64,000 nt of DNA, taken from contig CAJNDS010000724.1 in the NCBI GenBank assembly GCA_905221605.1, forward strand, positions 275,001-339,000. The letters are read 5' to 3'. The position numbers and the translations under genes were made by a program. Position 1 is the stretch's first letter; each line of letters opens with the position of its first letter. The notes under the pieces were generated by a model, which worked only from the letters and a program-made list of their open reading frames with translations, made no database searches and was not told the DNA's origin. This DNA comes from Symbiodinium natans. Lineage: Eukaryota; Sar; Dinophyceae; Suessiales; Symbiodiniaceae. Below, one piece after another: positions 11,001-19,000 of this stretch.

Positions 11001-11017
11001 CAGTTGTAGCACTTCAC
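4748..11017 (-). CDS. Ty1/copia polyprotein (zinc knuckle, protease, integrase, RT, RNase H, accessory domain)
   Basis: This 2,089-codon ORF encodes the replication proteins of a copia-type retrotransposon. Landmarks in order are: CCHC knuckle CYNCNELGHYSNRC at residues 3-16; aspartic protease WWLLDSGASTHLI near residue 200; integrase zinc-binding His/Cys set (about 8820-8900) and core with an Asp at VQIDKFF, an Asp at VKSDLEG and a Glu at VAERAIRTLKE; reverse transcriptase ending in YVDDLL (about 6700-6720); RNase H with CYVDASWGS and SSAESELYGL. After RNase H comes a non-copia domain (separate entry). The listed first codon is GTG, and the frame runs further upstream, so it is not a true start. 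Residues downstream of about 5016 are out-of-frame LINE sequence. About 1 kb near 9.1-10.2 kb may be in the wrong frame (separate entry). All catalytic signatures look intact, but expression needs a gag-pol link that is broken or frameshifted here. Confidence 0.85.
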   Translation of the reverse strand: MKCYNCNELGHYSNRCPKKAAKGVAAAATLLEPALTLKGPRVFAAAVGCEFFDIAQGDSDNESSLSDGDWEAFGRSWLLESSKPPVELGTSQLESLEIPVELEKAPVKLGTSQLESLEPVELGTSQLESLETPVELEKAPVELGTSQLESLETPVELEKIPLTLGEHGLTGFYFHDMSMAAPHVTHGSSSEAMDWWLLDSGASTHLISEETLQHVQVLSLSEHVGRDCVTATGASIGVQKSAVVRVCFVVEGSSPIVVEFEALVAPVRFNLLSLGRLLNRNWTVSFAPHLHVQAGGFKFKAVWSNNCCWLQSHAVARACLVSQEQQQIANPASSRPSAAREDGLLQRERSGMAHGRERQREASPESRCDSSGLNLGGRRGLRGEHPVGHGYVHGDRGGDPSGARGYRVPGGVEAGRDRDRRTLEDPHAEAHAEEAEGEKDAPEASREENAKGSELFVDKEDPCEAGASFRSPAAVVDVVECKLKGSEEAEAQGKSHDVSCKVRFESLSQGEEGPREKDAGGAPQGAFFAVPGPKGPLHCDDHLRDHQGESKAPEPTEEGSRLSGVSGKVAYPSAGSATSTLAHASEESDIAKGQRITGTGYAAKDIAIAATTDQSRNTYFEWMECGDGPKALSAVSQKGSSQSMASSKNLDVLDGCACACDVGMSGMVGMSGMVEHVCVGELDQEKAPAPDGDQAWLLHGDQELLHQELWGKVHREHVLRSHVPFNSSCEHCVRGRGLEPARKIERDSGEGAQKEVQIDKFFYKGIWFLVLVLVGCFAIGTVMYREVSGPRGAAAREVMLGEMSAWGRSVGLVGVEARDLSVCVKSDLEGVVKNLAQGFADTMTVGAVEVSDVPVGRHAPVAERAIRTLKENANTLCAGLEQVGLEPYGRGVGYLLSHCAQVHNRYNIQPGSAMSPEQRCLKTLRQPRAVYVWGASILATPPPSLRQSITGRYGQAAYLGPEVAGGSHLVQFRLKDGSLKVARSARIRMLVPMTFELSALRGLCRMLPERAGDVVRGLPAVDRGNMRDLPIPNTETRGPPASWVEENGRTPRCRACRLRGVPADKAWHTQKCRERYAAYVKSSFDPNQFVLDDAQHELEIEGVELDLGSRAFGELDVGLELPDDVQDYEPTEDEGERDPGESFLPEGVLEGELRPGNSVGVEPAASEEVDFMEVEPESLDRVPEPESDAMVNNVLFRESLGFAAVANPNTGGQTVKLGGETLVVEMPSSSKDDVTGHALDLGLTYEGMLRELSALESLAVGDVIWHVNPKQKVISTRWVSNAKLERIDGQERPLVRCRVVARDFAQGATAAQLGISAATSSAEALRTFLFYAGSKRQNVVGLDVSTAFLFAELEEEDGTVVVRLPAGVTGLNGRPGFMRLRKALYGLRAAAQTWARHLAKLLKRLCDLTPCESEPCLFSGVVLGGQRVAVLCYVDDLLISGDSDEAIYYVVEKLKSAVKIKVTADLDRDQQITFLGRQITRKKGEDSLVIGMAGEYYQEIYEGFGLGKSPKSCPTPPNLRELYDREEEVLERELSSEAAARYRSTLGRLSWLAMTRVDLAYYVSMLARGQASPREKHERAMRMVLRYLRHVQDFRQIVHPVDERNLRLDCYVDASWGSERSVDRKSVSGGCIMLGGFCLKAWSRLQQAVALSSAESELYGLAEGAKESLSIRRAISHVFGWEELCAPHLFCDSEAAVAISRADGLRRVRHIDLRACFIQDQLRQRLLFIFGVRGASNVADLFTKSLDARTTLKHMLSLGLSEVTVAACVGELACFVGLLGAAVAGKDHVSLADRYRLMEFAKWLVVEFCAPPMSSMLVASRACSWVGVLTVSEADDGGDPATTAQLQQICALHIRRGGFVYLWASTPCTGGCLYQHLHARDPAYRRGRLARHWSLHRKLWKAFMSLCDYAHAWSIEWPRACAYWSWNQTIRFLQSRPYMLHDVLVDGCSLGMRGRDGELIYKRWRVITTMESVARSLSVFRCPGDGHPHSTNFDLKRTQHYPETGPSVLASGRKRSERAYCYPRVLKTHTPLGGGPPMCTSRPWPALLPHLTSPSRRRSDRKLWPSPAGKQEQPRQTMPGSRSGTWTQP
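5050..5460 (-). other. Accessory domain after copia RNase H, function unknown
   Basis: Within the polyprotein, after the RNase H domain, a compact region reads VYLWASTPCTGGCLYQHL, then an Arg/Trp-rich helix, then SIEWPRACAYWSW and VLVDGCSLGMRGRDG, ending near WRVITT. Standard Ty1/copia elements stop after RNase H. The spacing of a Pro-Cys motif and a later conserved Trp/Cys segment is faintly like cytosine methyltransferase motifs, but I see no SAM-binding motif. I recall similar tails in other dinoflagellate copia proteins. The function is not assigned. Confidence 0.5.
9121..10161 (-). CDS. Alternative-frame ORF inside copia pol (likely the true frame for this segment)
   Basis: Between protease and integrase, a second minus-strand frame is open for 346 codons. 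It looks more protein-like than the pol frame: acidic SSSESEVEW, a repeated Lys/Pro/Met stretch (PMPKKPKVKKMPQKPLVKR), Lys-rich helices, a Pro-rich tail and an ending GWSVVTDRKR. The pol frame over the same bases is a low-complexity Gly/Glu/Arg mixture. The simplest reading is two compensating frameshifts in this copy, with the real spacer in this frame. Overprinting is the less likely alternative. Confidence 0.45.
   Translation of the reverse strand: MPPISTCKLVVLNLRLCGPTTVAGCRVMQWHGPVWCLKSSSRLQTPRVRDLPQPEKMASSSESEVEWRMEGKDKGKLVRRVVATQAASISVGEEDFEESTRLATATSTETEGVILLVPADTESQVVLKPGEIETAGPSKIPMQKPMPKKPKVKKMPQKPLVKRMPKAASSSSTKRTPVKLVPRSDRQQPWLTLWSASSRAVKKQKLKESRMTSAAKSDLNRFRKEKKGPERRTLEEHLKEHFLQCLDRKAPYTVTTISEIIKEKAKPPSPPRKEADSPGYPERLPTPPRVPPRRRLPTPPRNPTSPRASASRAPATPPKTSPLPPPPTNPGTPTSSGWSVVTDRKR
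10548..10770 (-). repeat. Coding tandem repeat in copia pol
   Basis: About four copies encode VELGTSQLESLE followed by PVELEKAPV. On the + strand the DNA unit contains TTTCAAGCTGCGACGTTCCA. Copies differ in length, as expected from slippage. The repeat lies between the zinc knuckle and protease and may act only as a linker. Confidence 0.8.
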
Positions 11018-11930
11018 GTTGGCACGCTTGTCCTTGTCGTGCTTTGGATCACCACCAGAGCTACCACCGCCCCCTTTTCCAGGGTCTTGAGAAACGTTTC
11101 CCTTTTCACACCTTTCTCTCCTTTCTTGTCATGCTTGTCCTTTCCCGAGCGACTTTTGTCCTTTCCCTTGTCCTTCCCTTTGTCCTTTCCTTTATCTTTC
11201 CGCTTGTCCTTCCCCTTGTCCTTCCCCTTTCCATCGCCCTTGAAGTTCAGCGGATTCGCTATGTCGTTGTTGTTTCTGCGGTCTCGACCTCGCCCGGAAT
11301 CGGCGAAGGTAAGAATCTTAATGTTTGCGTCGTAGAACTTGATCGCAGTCTCAAGCTCATTCATGGAGTCAATCTTCGCATGCAACAAGATGTACCTCTT
11401 CACATCCACATCAAGACCCTTCAACACAATCATGCTCTGATCCGCTTCACTTAACGCAAGGTCTGGGAACGCAGCAACAAGTTGACCATACTTTGCAAGT
11501 TCAACCTGCACGCTGCGGAACACTTCCAAAGGACGACCTTTCGTGGAGGCAGTTGGTATCTCAACATCTCTTCTTCCAAGGTCGAGGCTTCTATTCTCGA
11601 GCAAACCGACAGATCCTGAAGCAAGCGCCTCAACGCCTTATCGCCTGCCGGAACACCAAGTTGTTCACGCTCAACTTGCTTCAAAATGTCAAGTCCACGG
11701 GAAAAGTTCGCAAAGAACTGCCGAAGGTCAAAGAACACTCTGGTACTCCAAATGCTTTTCCTCCGCCAAGTCTTTGTTCAGAATTGGCTTGTTTTTCACA
11801 AAACAAGCCTGCACTTCCAACGGTTCTGTCATAAAAAGGGGCAATCCATGGCAGAAACACTTCAAGGTACTTAACCCATGCTTCGATCTTGGCACGTCGA
11901 CCCTTGTTCATGCGTCCACCATCCACATTT
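11014..11930 (-). pseudogene. Copia gag remnant, broken by frameshifts
   Basis: Three overlapping minus-strand frames each carry part of a gag-like protein: KIEAWVKYLEVFLPWIAPFY (about 11850), then DLRQFFANFSRGLDILKQVE (about 11720), then EVFRSVQVELAKYGQL (about 11520) followed by a Lys/Asp/Gly-rich repeat (KGKDKGKDKRKDKG) before the zinc knuckle. No single frame covers them, so at least two frameshifts separate the pieces. The last frame stops at 11014 while pol is open in another frame, so gag and pol are also out of register at about 11070. The break could be a programmed frameshift, but the number of breaks favours decay. Confidence 0.5.
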
Positions 11931-12253
11931 AAGTCTGCCTTAGAATTCCTATATCAGCGCCGTTCCATCATCAACCTCCATGGCATGGTTTGCGCTGTCA
12001 CTGATGCTACTCAAGCTGCCAGCATCTTTGTCTTTCTTATCAGCACTTGTTCGGTCCTGGACCAGCTGCTGCACCAGCGACATTATTTAAAATATCTGCT
12101 GCAGAGGGCCAAACCCAGAGTATCCCGAGGTAGTCTTGCGGCATGTAGCGGTGAGGAGATGTGAGGGCTCACATCACGCTGGGCAGCATGCCATAAAAGG
12201 ACTCAATGGTGCGTTCGCATGGCGTAGCCCTCAGATAACAGTTCGCTGTCGTC

Positions 12254-12600
12254 ATGGTCAAACCAAGCCCACCCCAAACCCACCCGAAAGCTAAGGGCAC
12301 CTTCAAAACAATGGTCAAACCCATCCCAGCCCCGTCAAAGCATGGTCAAAACCACCCCAAAGCCTCCCACCTTCAAAACACGGTCAAATCCACCCCACCC
12401 ACCCACACCCCTCCTAAACAGGTCCAACCCACCCCGAGTCCTTTCAAAACACTGTCAAACCCACCCCAGTCCATTCCAAGCACGGTCAAACTCAGCCAAA
12501 CCCACCCCAAACCCACGGAACCCACCCCAAACCCACCTGTTCTCAGTCCCTTCAAAACATGGTCAAACCCACTCCAAACCCACGTGCACAACCTTGTCGC
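12254..12600. repeat. Degenerate minisatellite based on GGTCAAACCCACCCC
   Basis: The motif GGTCAAACCCACCCC and variants recur about every 40-60 bases, often with CTTCAAAACA between copies. The ORFs across it are Pro/Thr/Lys-rich repeats and probably not genes. Confidence 0.75.
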
Positions 12601-13244
12601 TGGGACCGTCGCCTTCCCCAAAATCTTCTTCTTCATTGGGCATGGCAACTTCACATCCGGGCCTGCAACACGCTTAAATGTCTTTGCTGTTCAAAGTCCA
12701 AGCCTGCCAAAAAACTTTCATTCTGCAATGTCGAGCAAGCAACTCTGCACAAAACGTTAAGAGCGATCCGGTTGTGCGCCCACAAGCTGAATTCAGAACC
12801 AAAAAAACAGGCCGTCTTGCGGCCCCAAAAATGGAGCCGCGAAATGCCCGCTTCCGCATTTTGGGGAGGTGAAACTGCAACCCCAAAATTGGGGCCGTTT
12901 GGCGGCCCAGATTTGAAGCCGGCGAATTCTTCTATTTTGAGTGGAAAGCGCTGCTGCTGCACTTAGACGACTCTGACCCACAGACAAGATGGAACAAGAC
13001 TGACTTCCTGCCTTAGGATTCATGTCAGACTCAAACAGATTGCATCTGAGCCGCTGCTCGCCAAGCGCTCTCTTGCCTCAAGCAGCTTCCAGGCCACAGC
13101 TAGCGTACTTGCGCATATCTGATTTGTTGGCCGAAAAAAGTGCCCAGATACAGTCCGTAGGGTCCATGTTTGTGCTTCCAAGGTGTCGCAAGCCCTTTGC
13201 AACTTGCTCAGCAAAGTGCTTTGTGGAGGAGATTGCCGAGGGGG

Positions 13245-13680
13245 CTTGATTTCCACAGCAAGTGCCAGAAGACCGAGCCTGCATCGGCTTTAACCTGCTT
13301 GAGAACATAGCGAAGGTGAAGGCCTTCACCCGCGTAGAGTCTAAGCAAAGCGGACTAAGGCGGCAGCTGCCCGCGCAACGGCGGAGTCGCTGTGTACCGA
13401 ATTAAAAAACAATGATTGTTTTGTTATTCCGGGAAGCCTAGGACTCCACGGCACTCTGTTGGTTTATTGCAATTTTTGCAAGGACTCGCCACACTCCTTC
13501 TTGAGGCTTGTCACGCCGACTCCCAGAGCGACAGTAGGTGCCCTCTAATCTTGATCAGCAACGCCGCGTAAGTGGGCAGGGGTAGAGTTGCGGCACGTGA
13601 CTGAGTGTGTCAGATAGTAGAAGACAGAAGGCAGTGTGTGTGTGTGAGACAGCTGTGATTTTGTGACCTAATCTGCGGCT
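13245..13680. repeat. Imperfect 450-bp direct duplication, copy 1
   Basis: It shares long segments with 14014-14482, including CTTGATTTCCACAGCAAGTG at the start, the small palindrome AAACAATGATTGTTT and GCAGGGGTAGAGTTGCGG. The copies differ by many small indels. It could be a decayed LTR pair or a plain duplication; no TG...CA ends were recognised. Confidence 0.7.
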
Positions 13681-13685
13681 AAAAG

Positions 13686-13815
13686 AGGTCAAACCCAACC
13701 CAGCCCCTTCATAGCATGGTGAAACCCGCCCAAGCCCACCTCAAACCCACCCAAAAGCCAAGAGCACCTTTAAAACATGGCTAAATCCATCCTAGCCCCG
13801 TCAAAGCATGGCCAT
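13686..13815. repeat. Second copy of the GGTCAAACCCACCCC block
   Basis: The order of motifs (GGTCAAACCCA, then CCAAAAGCC or CCGAAAGC, then AGCCCCGTCAAAGCATGG) matches 12254-12350. The copy lies between the two halves of the 450-bp duplication. Confidence 0.65.
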
Positions 13816-14013
13816 TCCTGGGACGGCATCCCTGAGTGGGGTTGAGGAGCAAGAGCTGCCTAATGCAGGTCATGTCCAGCCGAGAGAGACGCTCCCGTAC
13901 CATCTCAGCTGGCCATCGCTCCCGGCGTCCGGACTGGGATGGCTCCTGGCAACCTCTTTTGAAAGGGTTGGGGTGAGGGGGGCCTTGACTGTGTTTTGAA
14001 GAGGCTGGGAAGG

Positions 14014-14482
14014 GGCTTGATTTCCACAGCAAGTGCTAGGAGACCGAGTTCCTGCATCGGCTTAACCTGCTTGAGAACATAGCGAAGGTCACTTTCCTGC
14101 TGCGTGATGGAGGCCCTCCACCCCCGTAGAGTCTTAGCAAAACGGACCAAGGTGGCGAGCCTGCCCGCGAACGGCGGAGTCGCTGTGTTACCGAATTGAA
14201 AAACAATGATTGTTTTGTTATTCCGGGAAGCCTAGGACTCCACGGCACTCTATTGGTAAATTGCAATTTGCGAGGACTCCGCCACTCCTCCTTGAGGCTT
14301 GTCACGCCGACTCCCAGAGCTACAGTAGGTGCCCCTCTAATCTTGATTAGCGACGCCGCGTGAGTGGGCAGGGGTAGAGTTGCGGGAAGAGCACGTGACT
14401 ATTCGCTGGAAGTGTGTCAGATAGTAGAAGCAGAAGGCAGTGTGTGTGTGTGAGGCTTGCAGCTGTGATTCTGTGACCTCCA
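14014..14482. repeat. Imperfect 450-bp direct duplication, copy 2
   Basis: Partner of 13245-13680. It is about 30 bases longer because of small insertions and carries the same AAACAATGATTGTTT palindrome. Confidence 0.7.
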
Positions 14483-15639
14483 AATCTGGGGTCGAAAAAA
14501 ATCTAGGCAATTTTGGCTTCGTGTGTGTGGGCCTCCCCTGTAAGCCCAAGACTCTTGCATCGAATATCAGCAGTATGCAATCTTTCGAGCGATTGTTTTT
14601 GCAAAATTCCTCTCCGTGAAGGTCAACGACTTGCAGAGAGCTTGCACTTTTGCGCATTCTCGCCGACGAACCCTCTGCGGGGATCGTGCATGGAGGCGCT
14701 CTCGCGACTCTTGCTGTGCATGTTTGCGCATTTTCAACCTTGCCAACAAGCGCTGTGCATCCGTGCGCGCTTTCAATGTGGCTTGCGGCAGCAGCGAGCA
14801 GACAAAGGTATGTGCGATGGGCAGGAAGGACTTGTCCGAACGGGGAAGCCTGGAGCCGTCTGCAAATGGGTGGGTCAGACTTCCAGAATGCTCAAGACTG
14901 GGTTCCGGGCATCTTTTCGGAGTCATCCCTTGTTGGAAGTTCCGGTGTCTTTCTAAAAGCGCTTTTCGTTAGAGCTCCTCCGTCACACCAAAATTTTCCA
15001 AAGAGGCAAGAGCCATCGAACCAGAGAATCAAAGACAACGATCGCGAATACATGGTCTTTTCGAAATATCTTCCGTGTGGACTGGATAGCTTCAGGTTCG
15101 CTTTGGCTTCAAATCCCCGCCTGGCTTCAGCACCTGCACAGCTGCCATAATGCAGGGCGCCGCCAGGGCGGCGCGGGCCATCTGCACCCAGCTTCGACAG
15201 ACAGGGAATCCTGAACAAGACAAAGATTGTCCCGAAAGCAGTTCGATGTTTGCAAGAAAACACATCTGGCGTTGTTGTAAGGGCGGTCGTGGCGCGCTGT
15301 ATGTGCTGAGAAGTAGGTATGGTGTAGGTGGTTGTTGTCAGATCTGACAGTGCTGCACTGGCGTTTTGCATTGCAGAGTCGGGAGGGTCCGACAGCAGGA
15401 AGTGTCTGTGCCATGTCATCCTCGTTTCGGCAGCTACGTGTATCAGTCAACAGGTGTTCACAGCAATGGATCCATAACATACTGAAGCAGATCACGTGCC
15501 TGTGGAACTCCTCCTGCCCTTTTGCATCTGTCTTTCTTAGCTTTTTTCTTGCAAGCCGACGTTGTCATCCTCAATTTTTATACTTCATCAAGTCAGATTT
15601 TTTGTGGGATGGGGTGACCGTCTTGGCAGCGGGATGACT

Positions 15640-15975
15640 GGGTGATCACGTGGTAAGTTTCCAACTGATCTCGTATGATCCTTTTTGATTTCCGCTGTGT
15701 CTCTTGACTGCTGGAGACTGATCTTGATCTTATTTTATTCTTTTGATTGATCTTCATTGATCTAGGGTCTTGACCCACTCTCCTAAGCGCAACTTGAGTT
15801 ATCCAAACTGACGCATTCAATACATCCTTGACTTCGGATGTATCTCGCCAAAATCGAAACTGATTTTGATTGATCTTTACTCCTCCGCCTGATTGACCTT
15901 GAGTTTCGCTCTCCCCAGTGTATCTTGACTTAGTTCACAGGTGTCAGTTGATCTCGACTGATCTGTTTGTTTGTT
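15640..15975. repeat. GATC-rich tract
   Basis: TGATCT, TTGATC and CTTGAC variants recur about fifteen times over 330 bases. No ORF crosses it. It looks like a diverged short tandem repeat. Confidence 0.5.
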
Positions 15976-16130
15976 TCAGCTTCAATGGTTCGATGCGGAT
16001 TCTCTGTCTGTCTGTCGGCCAGGGGGGGTACCCGTTCCAAGCAAACAAGTAGCAAACGAGGGGCTCACGGCGTGTTGGGGATTAGAGGTAGGGTACCTGC
16101 TTTATGCTTTCTATGGCGCAAGGCCTCGGC

Positions 16131-16185
16131 AGATAGGGGTACTACAATCCCAATTAAGCACTGTTAGCTAGGGGGAACATCCCAA
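16131..16185. mobile_element. Hairpin element family 1, partial copy
   Basis: It contains only the right arm of the hairpin element found complete at 26584 and 58103 (GCACTGTTAGCTAGGGGGAA then CATCCCAA). Confidence 0.45.
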
Positions 16186-16250
16186 CCTAGCCCTCGAGTG
16201 GCAAAAGCCGTGAGCTGTCTGGGATGGCAGGCCGGTAAACCGACCGCAAC

Positions 16251-16354
16251 GATCTGGGGGTTTACGAAATAGGGGCCCGTAATCAGCCAAATAGTAGGAT
16301 TCCCTTATCATAAGGACCCCAATAAGGTACCCCCAATTTCGGAAACCCCCATCT
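16251..16354. mobile_element. Hairpin element family 2 (MITE-like)
   Basis: The ends are inverted repeats: GATCTGGGGGTTTACGAAAT at the left, and at the right the sequence whose complement is AGATGGGGGTTTCCGAAATT. The inside carries AATAGTAGGATTCCCTTAT and GGACCCCAATAAGGTACC, shared with the copies at 21522 and 52005. There is no coding capacity. Confidence 0.7.
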
Positions 16355-16611
16355 GTCAAATAGAAGAGTAAGCTCCTAGTGATGAATCGTGGTGAATTAC
16401 TTTCTGTTTGAGGGCACCCCCCGCAATACTACTGTACAGTGATGTTCCGTGGCGATGCTGTTCTTTTATTATTATCATCATTATTTGTTTCTTTCTCTTA
16501 TGTTCGCTTATGGGAAGGCAGATTCATATGCGCAAAAGTACGCATCAATTAGGGTTTTCGTTGCATGATTGTTTGGCTCGAGATGTTGATGACCCTAGGC
16601 CACCTAAATCC

Positions 16612-16800
16612 TACAACAAAGCCCCTAAACCCTTAAACACCAAACTCTACAAAAGCCCAAAACCCCATACAAACGACAAGGCCCCCAAAGCCCCCAAACC
16701 CCCCCCCCCCCAAACCCCTAAACAAAAAACTCCTAAACCCTAGACTAAACGCCCGTAAGCCCCACAAAGCCCAAGCCCCTAAATCCTCGGAAGCCCCTGA
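16612..16800. repeat. Degenerate CCCTAAA-type repeat upstream of the UBL-RCC1 gene
   Basis: Repeated CCCTAAA, CCCCAAA and CCTAAATCC variants fill the 190 bases before the probable trans-splice acceptor. This is the same orientation that precedes most exon acceptors further right. Confidence 0.7.
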
Positions 16801-16825
16801 ATTCTAGGACCGCGAACCAGATAAA

Positions 16826-16853
16826 TCTTGGTCCTGTTTTGTTTCAGCCCAGC
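16826..16853 (+). promoter_or_regulatory. Probable spliced-leader trans-splice acceptor and short 5' leader
   Basis: A T-rich stretch (TCCTGTTTTGTTTCAG) ends in AG eight bases before the ATG at 16854. Dinoflagellate mRNAs receive a spliced leader at such sites. It is inferred from context; no transcript is available. Confidence 0.5.
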
Positions 16854-18299
16854 ATGTCCGAAAGCTTGATTCGCGTGCATGTCGCGTTGCCGAGCGGTCG
16901 TAGCGAGACCTTGTCGCTGCCGCAGCGATCCACGCTTGGCGACTTGAAGTCTCTGGCCCAGCTGTCGTTGAGACATGGCTCCCTGAAGATTGTGAAGGCG
17001 GATGGCTCGGTCCTGACCAACCTTGCGGCTTCTTTGGAAGTTGCCGGTGTGCGAGATGGGGAGCAGCTAACGGCTGTTGCCCAGCAAGCGCAACTCGCAG
17101 CAACGCTGACCGCTTTTGCGGCCCGGTCTTGCAAAGATGACAAAGTCGTCACGTGGGGGAGGCCACGCGAAGGTGGCGATAGCTCTGCCGTTCAAGGTCA
17201 GCTGAAGAACGTGCAGCAAATTCAGGCCACTGACAGTGCGTTTGCTGCCGTTTTGGTGGATGGATCAGTGGTCACCTGGGGCAATCCGCGTGAAGGTGGT
17301 GACAGCGCTGCCGTCAAGAAGAAGCTGAAGAACGTGCAGCAAGTGCAGGCCGCTAGCGCTGCATTTGCCGCCATCTTGGCTGATGGATCCGTCGTTCCCT
17401 GGGGCGATAAAAGCTGTGGTGGTGACAGCTCTGCAGTGCAGCATGAGTTGAAGAACGTAGGGCAAATTCAGGCCACAAAACGTGCGTTTGCCGCCATCTT
17501 GGCTGATGGATCCGTTGTGACTTGGGGCCATGCGGACTTTGGTGGTGATAGCTCTGCAGTTCAAGGTCAGCTGAAGGGCGTGCAGCAAATCCAGGCCACA
17601 CACTTTGCATTTGCTGCCATCTTGGCCGATGGATCTGTCGTGACCTGGGGCAATACAGACTTTGGTGGCGACAGCTCTGCTGTTCAAGATCAGCTGAAGA
17701 GTGTGGAAAAGATCCAGGCCACTAATGGCGCATTTGCTGCCATTTTGGCCGATGCATCAGTCGTGACCTGGGGCAACTCAAGCTTTGGTGGTGACAGCTC
17801 TGCTGTTCAAGACCAGGTGAAGAACGTGCAGCAGATTCAGGCTACCAACGGAGCATTTGCTGCGATTTTGGCCGATGGGTCAGTGGTGACCTGGGGCCAG
17901 CCAGAATGGGGCGGTGACAGCTCTGCAGTTCAAGATCAGCTGAAGAACGTGCAGCAAGTCCAAGCGACAAGCGCTGCATTTGCCTCCATCTTGGCTGATG
18001 GATCACTGGTGATTTGGGGCGCTGCTGGCTATGGTGGTGACGGCTCCCGAGTTCAAGATCAGTTGAAGAGCGTGCTAGAGATTCAAGCCACAAACCGTGC
18101 GTTTGCTGCCATCTTGGCCGATGGATCAGTGGTCACCTGGGGCAACCCAGGTCATGGTGGTGACAGCTCTGCTGTCAAAAGCAAACTGCAGAACGTGCAG
18201 CAAGTTCACGCCACAGGCTTTGCATTTGCTGCTGTCTTGGCAGATGGATCGGTGCTGGCCTGGGGCGATCCGGACGAAGGTGGTGACTTGGCAGTTTGA
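16854..18299 (+). CDS. Ubiquitin-like domain protein with RCC1-like repeats
   Basis: The single-exon gene encodes 481 residues. Residues 1-80 (LIRVHVALPSGRSETLSLP ... GDLKSLAQ ... VRDGEQLTAVAQ) have the beta-grasp pattern of a ubiquitin-like domain. From about residue 95 there are nine full repeats and one partial repeat of 41 residues, each with VVTWG, GGDSSAVQ, LKNVQQIQAT and AFAAILADGS. This is the RCC1/regulator-of-chromosome-condensation-like propeller motif, and the repeats are nearly identical at DNA level (123-bp period). The ATG at 16854 is chosen because it is the first ATG after a trans-splice acceptor; a frame-extending TTG at 16839 is not a start. UBL plus RCC1-like repeats suggests a role in ubiquitin-linked protein interactions, but no HECT or other catalytic domain is present. 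Such genes are numerous in Symbiodiniaceae (memory). No introns and no telomere repeats interrupt it, unlike its downstream neighbours. Confidence 0.9.
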   Translation: MSESLIRVHVALPSGRSETLSLPQRSTLGDLKSLAQLSLRHGSLKIVKADGSVLTNLAASLEVAGVRDGEQLTAVAQQAQLAATLTAFAARSCKDDKVVTWGRPREGGDSSAVQGQLKNVQQIQATDSAFAAVLVDGSVVTWGNPREGGDSAAVKKKLKNVQQVQAASAAFAAILADGSVVPWGDKSCGGDSSAVQHELKNVGQIQATKRAFAAILADGSVVTWGHADFGGDSSAVQGQLKGVQQIQATHFAFAAILADGSVVTWGNTDFGGDSSAVQDQLKSVEKIQATNGAFAAILADASVVTWGNSSFGGDSSAVQDQVKNVQQIQATNGAFAAILADGSVVTWGQPEWGGDSSAVQDQLKNVQQVQATSAAFASILADGSLVIWGAAGYGGDGSRVQDQLKSVLEIQATNRAFAAILADGSVVTWGNPGHGGDSSAVKSKLQNVQQVHATGFAFAAVLADGSVLAWGDPDEGGDLAV

Positions 18300-19000
18300 G
18301 CATGGCTAGCACAATGATGTTGAGTTCCAGCAGGTCACCTTTGCTCACAGAAGCAATCGCTTGTAATGCAGCAGACATGAAAAGAGAGCTGACGGAGTGA
18401 TTTTCCGTCATTTCACACAATCCGTATTGATTTCCATCTTTTAAGTCCACCGGTAGCATTTCGTGGATTTGAACTGAAGAACCGGACCGATCGTTGAGTT
18501 TCTTCATGGGTCGTGACTTGGCAATCACATCTTCTTGACCCAGTCTGACCACGTTTTAAACGACTTTTGGAGTGGAGTATGAATCAGTTGTAATTGAGCG
18601 TATCACCCTGGGTATGTAAAGTGGGAGGACTCACGGCCGAGTTAAGGGTACAATTTTCGAAAGAAAGACATGCGCCGAAACTTGCAAGATTCAACCTTGT
18701 CCACAGAACGCCAACAAGATGCTTGAAGGCTCGTGGGAAGTTACATGTGGGGTTCTAGGTCGGTAACTGGAGTTGGTAGCAGGACACATTGACAAGGGAA
18801 TTATGCTTAAGATCGTTGTATATACTGCGCTCTTGTTGGCGAAAAGTCGAATTGTTTTACAAACCTTGGATTTGCGAGCTCGGTTTGAACCGGAGTTGCA
18901 TTGTTATCCTTATCGGACTTAATTGGCTTGAACTTGCTACCAACAATCGTCCTCCAATACTCAACCAGTTTTCCGTGAACACCCCTCCTTGTTCTGGAAC
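18300..19000. other. 3' flank of UBL-RCC1 gene, nothing recognised
   Basis: I see no gene, hairpin element or repeat until the first CCCTAAA array begins at about 18990. Confidence 0.5.

Larger units (their letters stand above)
3530..11940 (-). mobile_element. Ty1/copia-type LTR retrotransposon copy with LINE tail; LTRs not found
   Basis: The domain order on the minus strand is gag, CCHC zinc knuckle, aspartic protease, integrase, reverse transcriptase, RNase H, the copia order (integrase before RT). I looked for a direct repeat flanking the element (about 3000-4700 against 11900-14000) and saw none, so the LTRs are missing, very diverged or outside what I could match by eye. The frameshifted gag suggests an inactive copy. 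The left boundary is complicated by a LINE fragment and a small ORF. Confidence 0.6.
11941..16840. other. Gene-poor stretch between retrotransposon and UBL-RCC1 gene
   Basis: No ORF here is convincing. The stretch holds a minisatellite (12254-12600), its second copy (13686-13815), a duplicated 450-bp block, a GATC-rich tract, two hairpin elements and degenerate CCCTAAA repeats, each listed separately. The longest frames (about 14513-15150 on both strands) are mutually overlapping and have no recognised domain. Confidence 0.5.

Noticed and set aside
14513-15150. ORFs of 118-166 codons on both strands
   Set aside because: Several frames on both strands are open over the same bases and none has recognisable content.
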